Origin: Bacteroidales bacterium UBA6244
GTDB taxonomy: Bacteria; Bacteroidota; Bacteroidia; Bacteroidales; F082
DNA length: 10,294 nucleotides
Direction: 5' to 3'
NCBI GenBank assembly: GCA_002440885.1
Contig: DJVY01000075.1
Coordinates: 1 to 10,294, forward strand
Under the pieces are notes generated by a model, which searched no databases, had not been told where the DNA came from, and saw nothing but the letters and a program-made list of their open reading frames with translations. Shown here in pieces: positions 1 through 6,190 of this stretch. Position 1 is the first letter of the stretch. Each line of letters starts with the position of its first letter. The position numbers and the translations under genes were made by a program.

Positions 1-1
1 G

Positions 2-74
2 TGAACCCGGCAGGGGTCGAACCTGCAACCTCCTGATCCGTAGTCAGGTGCACTATCCATTATGCTACGAGTCC
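2..74 (-). tRNA. tRNA-Arg (anticodon ACG)
   Basis: The minus strand folds into a full cloverleaf of 73 nt. The acceptor stem is GGACTCG paired with CGGGTTC (two G-U pairs), the D-stem is GCAT/GTGC, the anticodon stem is CCTGA/TCAGG around the loop CTACGGA, and the T arm is GCAGG-TTCGACC-CCTGC. The anticodon ACG lies at 39-41 on the complement; A34 would be deaminated to inosine to read CGN arginine codons. The discriminator base is A at position 2. Position 1 is C, so whether CCA is encoded cannot be judged because the window ends there. It is transcribed in the same direction as the acyltransferase gene but has its own -7 element. Confidence 0.96.
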
Positions 75-84
75 AAAATCGGTG

Positions 85-92
85 CAAAGATA
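85..92 (-). promoter_or_regulatory. Candidate -7 element of the tRNA-Arg promoter
   Basis: The minus strand reads TATCTTTG, an exact match to the Bacteroidota -7 consensus TAnnTTTG, placed 10 nt before the first base of the tRNA. No TTG lies at the ideal -33 spacing, but the A/T-rich stretch upstream (CAATAAAAAAC) is compatible with a stable RNA promoter. Confidence 0.6.
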
Positions 93-162
93 CAAAAGTT
101 TTTTATTGATTGATCGGATTGCTCCTAAAAAATTGTGTGAGTTTGGGGGCAACCGGATCACC

Positions 163-1053
163 TCAGCCAATCACCTCGGTGTTTTCTGGCAAGGTCATCT
201 TCCAGCGCTTATGCGACCAAAGCCAGTTTTCGGGTCGTTCGTAGATGATTTCCTCCAGTTTTTTAGCATATAAACGGGTAATTTCCCCTTTGGGCAACTC
301 GCGTGGGTTATCACACAGGGTGGTGAGGGTAATTTCGTAGCGTCCTCTACCCAAGCGTCGGGCGTCGCCAAAAACAACGGGTAAGTCGTGTTTTACAGCG
401 TAACGCTCAATGCCATTGAGGAAGGCGGTAGGGCGACCAAGGAAATTAACCCAAATAGATTTTCTTGGGTTTCCGGGGTTCTGATCGCCTGCCATCATGA
501 AAGCAGCACCTTTATCGCTGTAGTAGTTGAACGTTTTCTGGGTTTCGTAAATTGAAGCCAGGGTGGTATTCGTTCTGCCACGGCTTTTCTTGATTAAGGC
601 GTCTATGTATTTGTTCGACAAGGGTTTGTAAAGTCCAACCATTTGGCTTTTGAGCTGAAGGCCAGCCGATACACTCGACCATTCCCAGTTTCCATGATGG
701 CCTGCCGCCAGAATTACACTTCGCCCTGCCGACTCAAATGGTGCAATCTCCTCTGCATTAATGAATTTGTAACGGTTGATGAGCGATTTTTTCGACATGG
801 TAAACGACTTAAAACTCTCTACCATGATGTCGCTTAAATTGCGGTAGCTTTTCCGCACAATTTCCATGATCTCTTTTTCGCTTTTATCTGGGAAACTGGA
901 CTTAAGGTTCTGTATCACTACCTTTTTACGGTAACCCACGATACGATATAGCACAAAACGCAAAAAGTCCGAAAACACGTACAAGAGTCGGTAGGGGAGT
1001 AAGCCCAGCAAAAAAACGAAGACAACAAAAAGTGCAGCGGATATCCTATTCAT
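163..1053 (-). CDS. LpxL/HtrB-like lysophospholipid (lipid A) acyltransferase
   Basis: This 296-residue protein resembles the LpxL/LpxM/HtrB family, inner-membrane enzymes that transfer a secondary fatty acyl chain from acyl-ACP to a lipid A precursor. An N-terminal hydrophobic segment (about residues 4-25) would anchor it with the catalytic domain on the cytosolic face. The H-x4-E signature is visible at His119 to Glu124 inside AAGHHGNWEW, the form usual in Bacteroidota. Further conserved-looking blocks are MMAGDQNPG and WLWSHKRWK near the C terminus; the latter is typical of the family (WxWxHRRWK). Length suits the family. The ATG at 1051-1053 is the only sensible start because the next Met is about residue 63. 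The acyl chain and acceptor cannot be told from sequence, so an acyltransferase for another lipid, such as an ornithine or glycine lipid, remains possible. Confidence 0.88.
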   Translation of the reverse strand: MNRISAALFVVFVFLLGLLPYRLLYVFSDFLRFVLYRIVGYRKKVVIQNLKSSFPDKSEKEIMEIVRKSYRNLSDIMVESFKSFTMSKKSLINRYKFINAEEIAPFESAGRSVILAAGHHGNWEWSSVSAGLQLKSQMVGLYKPLSNKYIDALIKKSRGRTNTTLASIYETQKTFNYYSDKGAAFMMAGDQNPGNPRKSIWVNFLGRPTAFLNGIERYAVKHDLPVVFGDARRLGRGRYEITLTTLCDNPRELPKGEITRLYAKKLEEIIYERPENWLWSHKRWKMTLPENTEVIG

Positions 1054-1057
1054 GCCG

Positions 1058-1090
1058 CAAAACTACAATGTATTTTAATTTGACAGACAA
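1058..1090 (-). promoter_or_regulatory. Candidate promoter of the acyltransferase gene
   Basis: On the minus strand TAGTTTTG (1065-1058) matches TAnnTTTG, and a TTG at 1090-1088 lies 22 nt upstream, at the wide end of the spacing seen in Bacteroidota. The -7 element ends only 4 nt before the ATG, so the transcript would have almost no leader. Confidence 0.45.
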
Positions 1091-1130
1091 AATCGCATTA
1101 ATTAATGGTGTCGGTAACATGAAAAAGTCC

Positions 1131-1158
1131 TTGCGTGTAAAAGGCATTTGTATTTTTG
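1131..1158 (+). promoter_or_regulatory. Promoter of the MFS permease gene
   Basis: TTG (1131-1133), 17 nt, then TATTTTTG (1151-1158) is a textbook Bacteroidota promoter (TTG-N17-TAnnTTTG). Transcription would begin near 1164. This settles the gene start: an in-frame TTG at 1156 lies inside the -7 element and would not be in the mRNA, whereas the ATG at 1183 is about 20 nt into the transcript. Confidence 0.72.
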
Positions 1159-1182
1159 CAACACATTTTGCACCATTTAAAT

Positions 1183-2478
1183 ATGCTTTTAACTTCGGGC
1201 GAAAAGAGAACCTTCAGACTTCATTTGCTTTACATGGTGATTGAAGGCATTGTGCTGGGTATATTGGCGCTCAACGAATTTGTGTTTATTAAAAGTCTTG
1301 GAGGAAGCAATTACCAAATGGGCTTGCTGTTTCAGTTCAGCATGCTGGTCTTCGTTTTCCTGATCTTGATAAACGAAATGCTTAAACGTATTGCTAACCG
1401 AAAAAAATTACTCCGGTTAACTGCTCTGCTTACCCGATTGCCTTTGATGCTGATTTTGTTCTTTCCTCGCGATATTCAGCTGCTTGTGTCGAATCCGGTT
1501 TATCACCTGATTTATCTGTCCTTGTTTTTGGTTTATTATTCAGGAAATGTGATCATTTATCCCAACATAAATTATTTGTTGAAAAACAACTATTCCCATG
1601 TCCATTTCGGGAAACTATACAGTTATGCCACTTCCGTGAATAAGATCATGATGTTGGTGGTAACCTTTGTTTATGGCTATTGGCTTGATATTGATCAAAC
1701 TGTTTTTGTGTCTATCCTTCCCGTTATTGGCGTATTGGCCGTGCTTTCCGTATTCGTGTTATCCGAAATCAGCGTACCTGAAACGACACGGGTTCCACAT
1801 TCAAAATTTTTGGCTTCTGTGGGTAAATCGGTTCGCGAAATGGTATCAATACTTAAAAGCAATGTTCCTTACCGTCATTTTGAATGGGGTTTTATGCTTT
1901 ATGGTTTTTCGTTTATGGTAACTTACACCGTGATCACGATATATTTTTATGAAAGTTTGAATTTGAACTACAGCAGTGTGGCTTTTTATCGCAATGCCTA
2001 CAATATCCTGGCCATTATTTTATTGCCCTTTTTCGGGAAACTCCTGGGTACGATTGATCCAAGAAAGTTTGCTGCCCTTACCTTTTCGGTACTAGGACTA
2101 TACATTGTGGCGGTGGCGGCAACAGAAGTTTTTCAGGGCCGGGTAGTGTTTTGGGACATAACACTGTATTACACCTTGATTTTTTATGTGTTGTTCCACG
2201 GGGTTTTTGCCGCAACCATGGTGTTGTTATGGAATATCGGATCATCTTATTTTTGTCAGCCCGGTGAGGCCGGAACTTACCAATCACTGCATCTTAGTCT
2301 GACGGGCATGCGTGCCATAATCGCGCCACTCGCGGGGGTGTTTTTTTACGAATTGTTTGGGTTTACCGCAACTTTTCTGCTCGGAGCCGGGTTTGCCTTT
2401 TCAGCTGTTGCGCTGATGGTATGGAGTTACAGACGCGATCAGTCGCTTTCGCGCAAAACGGCAAACGCATCATCATAA
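1183..2478 (+). CDS. MFS-type membrane transporter, substrate unknown
   Basis: This 431-residue, strongly hydrophobic protein has roughly twelve membrane segments. The first (about residues 13-35) and second (about 46-65) are followed by a basic loop, EMLKRIANRKK, in the place of the MFS loop 2-3 motif (G-x3-D-R-x-G-R-R/K). A longer hydrophilic stretch in the middle (SVPETTRVPHSKFLASVGKS) separates two six-helix halves, and the protein ends in a short basic and polar tail. The family moves small solutes by proton coupling or facilitated diffusion; nothing visible gives the substrate. The ATG at 1183 is chosen over an upstream TTG because of the promoter position. It is divergent from the acyltransferase gene and its last 40 bp overlap the convergent gene at 2439-2855. 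Confidence 0.75.
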   Translation: MLLTSGEKRTFRLHLLYMVIEGIVLGILALNEFVFIKSLGGSNYQMGLLFQFSMLVFVFLILINEMLKRIANRKKLLRLTALLTRLPLMLILFFPRDIQLLVSNPVYHLIYLSLFLVYYSGNVIIYPNINYLLKNNYSHVHFGKLYSYATSVNKIMMLVVTFVYGYWLDIDQTVFVSILPVIGVLAVLSVFVLSEISVPETTRVPHSKFLASVGKSVREMVSILKSNVPYRHFEWGFMLYGFSFMVTYTVITIYFYESLNLNYSSVAFYRNAYNILAIILLPFFGKLLGTIDPRKFAALTFSVLGLYIVAVAATEVFQGRVVFWDITLYYTLIFYVLFHGVFAATMVLLWNIGSSYFCQPGEAGTYQSLHLSLTGMRAIIAPLAGVFFYELFGFTATFLLGAGFAFSAVALMVWSYRRDQSLSRKTANASS

Positions 2479-2855
2479 TCCACTGTTCCGTCTTTTTTAA
2501 CTTCATACGGAAAGTAATACAAAGGAATGTTCTCCTGATCAACCGTGGCGATGTCCATGCAAATGGTATCGATGGGAGCTTTTCCCTCTTCCAACGTGAC
2601 GGAAGCCTCAAAAACCAAGGCGTAACCTGTGATTTCATTTTTTGCGAACTCCCCGGTACACCAAGCCGCCAGGGCTTCAAGCACTTTGCTGTTGGGAGGA
2701 ATATTGTTTTTGTCTACCTCAAATTCCAGGGGATGCACCTGTCCGGCCTTGTCGGTAAATGCAGCAAAAGGATAAAATTCGCCCGTATCGTTTAGTAAAT
2801 CCGACGCATATTCATAACTGTGGTCGATCAATGATTGTAATAGGTTAATTTCCAT
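2439..2855 (-). CDS. Hypothetical protein, probably co-transcribed with rarA
   Basis: I do not recognise this 138-residue protein. It is acidic and soluble, with no signal peptide or membrane segment. A helix-like N terminus (MEINLLQSLIDHSYEY) is followed by alternating beta-like stretches (FYPFAAFTD, YALVFEASVTL, DTICMDIATV, PLYYFPYEVK) and an acidic C-terminal helix. Single Cys residues occur in AAWCTGE and DTICMD; there is no obvious metal-binding or catalytic signature. Its ATG lies 4 nt after the rarA stop, so translational coupling with rarA is likely. Codon use and amino-acid composition look normal for a real gene, and antisense reading of the permease explains only the last 40 bp. 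A role linked to replication or repair is suggested only by neighbourhood. Confidence 0.72.
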   Translation of the reverse strand: MEINLLQSLIDHSYEYASDLLNDTGEFYPFAAFTDKAGQVHPLEFEVDKNNIPPNSKVLEALAAWCTGEFAKNEITGYALVFEASVTLEEGKAPIDTICMDIATVDQENIPLYYFPYEVKKDGTVDYDDAFAVLRESD

Positions 2856-2859
2856 AGCT

Positions 2860-4131
2860 TTAATAGTTATATTTATTTTTCCATCTTTCTCTCATGCGTT
2901 TTCGGTCTTCGTTTTCACGAAGGTTATCACCGGGACGATAGAACACTTTACCTGATAAAGAATCTGGCAGAAATTCCTGGGCAACAAAGTTTCCCGGAAA
3001 ATCATGGGCATACTGATAGGATTTTCCATAACCGATCTCCTTCATCAGTGGGGTAGGAGCATTCCTGAGATGTAACGGAACCGGGAGGTTTCCAGTTTTT
3101 TGCACCGTTTGTTGGGCTTCGCCAATGGCCAGATAGGTGGCGTTACTCTTGGGTGAATTGGCCAGATATACCGCTGTCTGCGACAGGATAATCCGACCTT
3201 CAGGCCAGCCAATTTTCGCAATGGCATCAAAGCAGGCGTTGGCTAAAAGCAAGGCGTTTGGATTTGCGTTTCCAATATCTTCTGATGCGAGAATAAGCAT
3301 CCGTCGGGCGATAAATTTCGGATCTTCTCCTCCTTCGATCATGCGTGCCAGCCAATATACAGCCGCATTTGGATCACTTCCGCGCATCGATTTGATAAAA
3401 GCCGAAATAATGTCGTAATGCATCTCGCCTTGCTTATCGTAAATGGCGAGGTTCTCCTGTATGACCTTTTGCACCAGCTGGTTGGTGATAACCACCTGCT
3501 TTTTATTTATTTTTTCCTGGTAAACAACAAGTTCCAATGCGTTGAGCAGCTTTCGGGCATCTCCACCCGATACCGACATCAACGCTTCGTTTTCTGCAAT
3601 AGCTATGTCGAGCCCAAATTGGCTGCTTAACAGCTTTTTTCCGCGTTCCAATAAAGTTATTAAATGGTTGTTCGTCAGTGGCTTGAGGATATACACCTGA
3701 CAACGGCTCAGGAGAGGTGATATGACTTCAAAAGAAGGGTTTTCGGTGGTAGCACCGATGAGGGTTATCGTTCCTTTTTCAACAGCGCCTAAAAGTGAAT
3801 CCTGTTGTGATTTGCTGAATCTGTGGATTTCATCGATAAAAAGAATGGCTGATCCGCCAAAAGTTCCTGCTTGCGCAATCACCTGTCGCACATCTTTTAC
3901 CCCTGAACTGATGGCACTTAGCGTGTAAAATTCGCGCTTGAGCGTTTGGCTAATGATGTGGGCCAGGGTTGTTTTCCCGACTCCCGGTGGTCCCCAGAGA
4001 ATCATGGAGGGAATGTTTCCGGCAGAAAGACTTCGGCAAAGTATGGCATCAGATCCCGTAAGATGTTCCTGACCAATGTAATCGGTCAAATTTTGCGGTC
4101 GCAGCTTTTCTGCAAGAGGGACATGGTGCAT
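2860..4131 (-). CDS. rarA: Replication-associated recombination protein A (RarA/MgsA), AAA+ ATPase
   Basis: The 423-residue product is a clamp-loader-related AAA+ ATPase that acts at stalled replication forks and single-strand gaps, the bacterial relative of eukaryotic WRNIP1/Mgs1. Visible in order: the N-terminal box PLAEKLRPQNLTDYIGQEHL (residues 5-24), Walker A GPPGVGKTT (47-55), Walker B ILFIDE (96-101), sensor 1 around LIGATTENPSF, and a probable arginine finger in SPLLSRC (Arg143). The C-terminal half carries the family's tetramerisation blocks, including SMRGSDPNAAVYWLARM, then ARRMLILASEDIGNANP. Length and order fit RarA and exclude RuvB or DnaX. It starts at the ATG at 4129-4131, with the conserved PLAEKLRP following directly. 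The small gene at 2439-2855 follows after 4 nt. A TATATTTG -7 element lies upstream. Confidence 0.95.
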   Translation of the reverse strand: MHHVPLAEKLRPQNLTDYIGQEHLTGSDAILCRSLSAGNIPSMILWGPPGVGKTTLAHIISQTLKREFYTLSAISSGVKDVRQVIAQAGTFGGSAILFIDEIHRFSKSQQDSLLGAVEKGTITLIGATTENPSFEVISPLLSRCQVYILKPLTNNHLITLLERGKKLLSSQFGLDIAIAENEALMSVSGGDARKLLNALELVVYQEKINKKQVVITNQLVQKVIQENLAIYDKQGEMHYDIISAFIKSMRGSDPNAAVYWLARMIEGGEDPKFIARRMLILASEDIGNANPNALLLANACFDAIAKIGWPEGRIILSQTAVYLANSPKSNATYLAIGEAQQTVQKTGNLPVPLHLRNAPTPLMKEIGYGKSYQYAHDFPGNFVAQEFLPDSLSGKVFYRPGDNLRENEDRKRMRERWKNKYNY

Positions 4132-4168
4132 GGCGTCGGAGCGATGATTTATTGAAAAATATTTTTGG

Positions 4169-4176
4169 CAAATATA
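4169..4176 (-). promoter_or_regulatory. Candidate -7 element of the rarA promoter
   Basis: The minus strand reads TATATTTG, an exact TAnnTTTG match, 37 nt before the rarA ATG. No TTG occurs at the expected -33 distance, so the call rests on the -7 element and its position. Confidence 0.5.
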
Positions 4177-4362
4177 GTAAGAAATGACAGGCTTTATGTC
4201 CGGTTTTTGATCTCTGCCTTCTGTTTGACCGTAAGGCGAAAAAGTGCCCTTAAAAACCCTTGAAATTACTTTCGGAACAAATCTATCAACTGTATGAAAC
4301 CTATATCACATTTTTCACAATCATGCATTACAAAGGATCGTATTTAAAATCGACCTCTTATG

Positions 4363-4378
4363 GTTATCAGCCAATAAC
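4363..4378. promoter_or_regulatory. Dyad GTTAT-N6-ATAAC, possible operator
   Basis: Five-base arms in perfect inverted symmetry around CAGCCA lie about 110 nt upstream of the cytochrome operon's -7 element. The 16-bp size with a 6-bp spacer is similar to sites bound by dimeric CRP/FNR-type regulators, but the half-site is not the FNR TTGAT. A chance dyad in A/T-rich DNA is quite possible. Confidence 0.2.
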
Positions 4379-4486
4379 AATGCACACTATCCCAACAGCT
4401 TACAAATCGAAATAGGTAGATGTTGACATATTATTTAGAAATCTTTACAAATAATTGAATATCAATAGTGTAAAATTTTTCAGTCT

Positions 4487-4494
4487 TATTTTTG
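4487..4494 (+). promoter_or_regulatory. -7 element of the octaheme cytochrome/cytochrome b operon
   Basis: TATTTTTG matches TAnnTTTG exactly and predicts a transcript start near 4500, about 16 nt before the ATG at 4517. The -33 region has no good TTG (GTG at 4468-4470 is closest), which would fit a promoter that needs an activator. Confidence 0.55.
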
Positions 4495-4502
4495 TAGGAT
4501 TA

Positions 4503-4514
4503 AAAGTGCACTTT
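4503..4514. promoter_or_regulatory. 12-bp perfect palindrome between promoter and start codon
   Basis: AAAGTGCACTTT is a perfect inverted repeat that begins about where transcription should start and ends 2 nt before the ATG of the octaheme cytochrome gene. It could be an operator over the start site or affect ribosome access. It has no loop, so it is a better DNA site than an RNA hairpin. Confidence 0.35.
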
Positions 4515-4516
4515 AT

Positions 4517-6175
4517 ATGAAAAAAATTGGCGAGATTATTTTGATTGTTATCCTTCCCTGGATTGCGATCCTTACCTTGGTTTTTAATTACAACAGCGAT
4601 TATGATTCGGGGTATTTTCCTGATTCGATGATTTCAATAAAAAAAGAAAAGAAACCGATTGATCATTCGGGTTTTGCCGAATTGAACAAGGATTTCACCT
4701 CAGGAACTGAAGTTACGGCTGCTTGTCTCTCATGTCATCAGTCTCGGGGAGAAGAATTTATGAAAACCCAACATTGGCTTTGGCACAAGCCTGATACCAC
4801 GGCAACAGAGGGGGTGCAGGATTTGGGGAAAATTAATTTGCTAAACAATTTCTGCATAGGTATTAATTCCAACGAAAAAATGTGTTCGATGTGTCATGCG
4901 GGTTATGGATACGAAGACCACAACTTTGATTTTTCCAATCCTGAAAACATTGATTGTTTGGTTTGTCACGATGCTACCGGGTCGTATCGCAAATCAAAAC
5001 CCACGAAAGAAAATGGATTCAGAGGAGCCGGTTGGCCTGATTTATCTGTTGACCTGAAGCATGTGGCCACAAATGTTGGACTTCCCAAGAGCAACAATTG
5101 TGGCAATTGCCATTTTACCGGAGGAGGTGGAAACAATGTAAAGCATGGCGATCTGGAAAAAGCCCTCTTGCTGGAACATGCCGCAATGGTTGGCCAAATG
5201 GATGTGCACATGTCCAGCACCACGAGCGATAAAAACCTACAGTGTGTTGATTGTCACCAAACCGATGAGCACCAGATCAGCGGTCAGTTGTACTCAGTTT
5301 CATCCTCTAACAACAACCATGTTACCTGTGTTCAGTGCCACACCGACCGTCCACACCAAAGCCAGCTGCTGAATAACCACTACCGCCGCGTGGCTTGTCA
5401 AACCTGTCATATAAGCGAATACGCCAAAATTCAACCTACCACACTTGTCTGGGATTGGTCGACAGCTACGCGATTGGATGAAAACGGAAAACCCATTGGC
5501 GTTACAAAACTACCCGACAGCACCTACTTTTTCGATGGAAAACAGTACGAGCAAGTCAGGGTGCAATACGACTCAAAACATGGAACATTGGTAATGAAAC
5601 AGGGAGTTATTCCTGAGTACAGGTGGTTTAACGGCAATGCTGATCACCATAAACTAACCGACCTGATCGACGACACCCTGAAGGCCTTGGTATTAAATCC
5701 GTTACAAGGCTCTTACGAGGACAACATCAGGCCTGAAGATCCGGACAATCCTTCTAAAATAATTCCTGTAAAGGTTATGCGCGGACGGCAGCCATATGAC
5801 ACAAAAAACAGGTTGCTTATCCAACCAAAGCTTTTCGGTGAATACAAAGGCAGCGGTGCGCTGTGGACAGATCTGGATTGGGATGCTTCGTTTACTGCCG
5901 GAATGGAATACACCGGATTGCCTTATAGCGGTGCGTATGGTTTTGTAAAAACAGAATCCTACTGGCCACTGAACCACGAAGTTTCAAGTGCTGATCAGGC
6001 GTTGCAATGTGCTGATTGCCATGTAAAAAATACTGGAAGACTTCAGCAAATGGCAGGGTTCTATTTACCCGGTCGCGACAACAATCCCTGGTTGGACGGT
6101 GTTGGGTTAGCCTTCATCATCCTTGTTCTGGCAGGAGTCTCCATTCACGGATTGCTACGCATATTTACAAAATAA
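4517..6175 (+). CDS. Octaheme c-type cytochrome, OTR (tetrathionate reductase) family
   Basis: The 552-residue protein has exactly eight CxxCH haem c attachment motifs, at residues 70-74, 123-127, 147-151, 195-199, 243-247, 271-275, 294-298 and 498-502. The spacing, with NFCIGINSNEKMCSMCHAGYG around haem 2 and a haem-free stretch of about 195 residues before haem 8, fits the octaheme tetrathionate reductase family, whose Shewanella member reduces tetrathionate, nitrite and hydroxylamine at a haem with a lysine distal ligand. Lysines after haem 3 (DATGSYRKSK) are candidates for that ligand. There is no CxxCK, which argues against NrfA. A signal-anchor helix (about 5-24) and a C-terminal helix (about 528-548, VGLAFIILVLAGVSIHGLL) place the haem domain in the periplasm, membrane-bound. 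The cytochrome b gene follows after 15 nt and would supply quinol electrons. The physiological substrate is unknown. Confidence 0.9.
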   Translation: MKKIGEIILIVILPWIAILTLVFNYNSDYDSGYFPDSMISIKKEKKPIDHSGFAELNKDFTSGTEVTAACLSCHQSRGEEFMKTQHWLWHKPDTTATEGVQDLGKINLLNNFCIGINSNEKMCSMCHAGYGYEDHNFDFSNPENIDCLVCHDATGSYRKSKPTKENGFRGAGWPDLSVDLKHVATNVGLPKSNNCGNCHFTGGGGNNVKHGDLEKALLLEHAAMVGQMDVHMSSTTSDKNLQCVDCHQTDEHQISGQLYSVSSSNNNHVTCVQCHTDRPHQSQLLNNHYRRVACQTCHISEYAKIQPTTLVWDWSTATRLDENGKPIGVTKLPDSTYFFDGKQYEQVRVQYDSKHGTLVMKQGVIPEYRWFNGNADHHKLTDLIDDTLKALVLNPLQGSYEDNIRPEDPDNPSKIIPVKVMRGRQPYDTKNRLLIQPKLFGEYKGSGALWTDLDWDASFTAGMEYTGLPYSGAYGFVKTESYWPLNHEVSSADQALQCADCHVKNTGRLQQMAGFYLPGRDNNPWLDGVGLAFIILVLAGVSIHGLLRIFTK

Positions 6176-6190
6176 TTCAAACCACTACAC

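Larger units (their letters stand above)
4132..4516. other. Divergent intergenic region between rarA and the octaheme cytochrome operon
   Basis: No ORF of meaningful length is visible in these 385 nt. The region is A/T-rich. It holds a rarA -7 element (4169-4176, minus strand), a dyad GTTAT-N6-ATAAC at 4363-4378, a TATTTTTG -7 element for the cytochrome operon (4487-4494) and a 12-bp perfect palindrome (4503-4514). The roughly 300 nt between the two promoters is long for a plain divergent region in this genome and could hold sites for a respiratory regulator. No known regulator's consensus was recognised. Confidence 0.6.

Noticed and set aside
1156..1182. TTG start nine codons upstream of the permease ATG
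   Set aside because: The TTG lies within the -7 promoter element TATTTTTG (1151-1158), so it would not be transcribed; the ATG at 1183 is used instead.
2363..2795. Other open frames on both strands across the end of the permease and the small hypothetical gene
   Set aside because: They are basic, composition-skewed shadows. The 2439-2855 minus-strand frame has balanced composition and abuts rarA, so it is the real gene.
4517..6175. NrfA nitrite reductase or hydroxylamine oxidoreductase
   Set aside because: Eight haem motifs, all CxxCH, and no CxxCK exclude standard NrfA (five haems). The motif spacing and long haem-free stretch before haem 8 fit the OTR family better than HAO.
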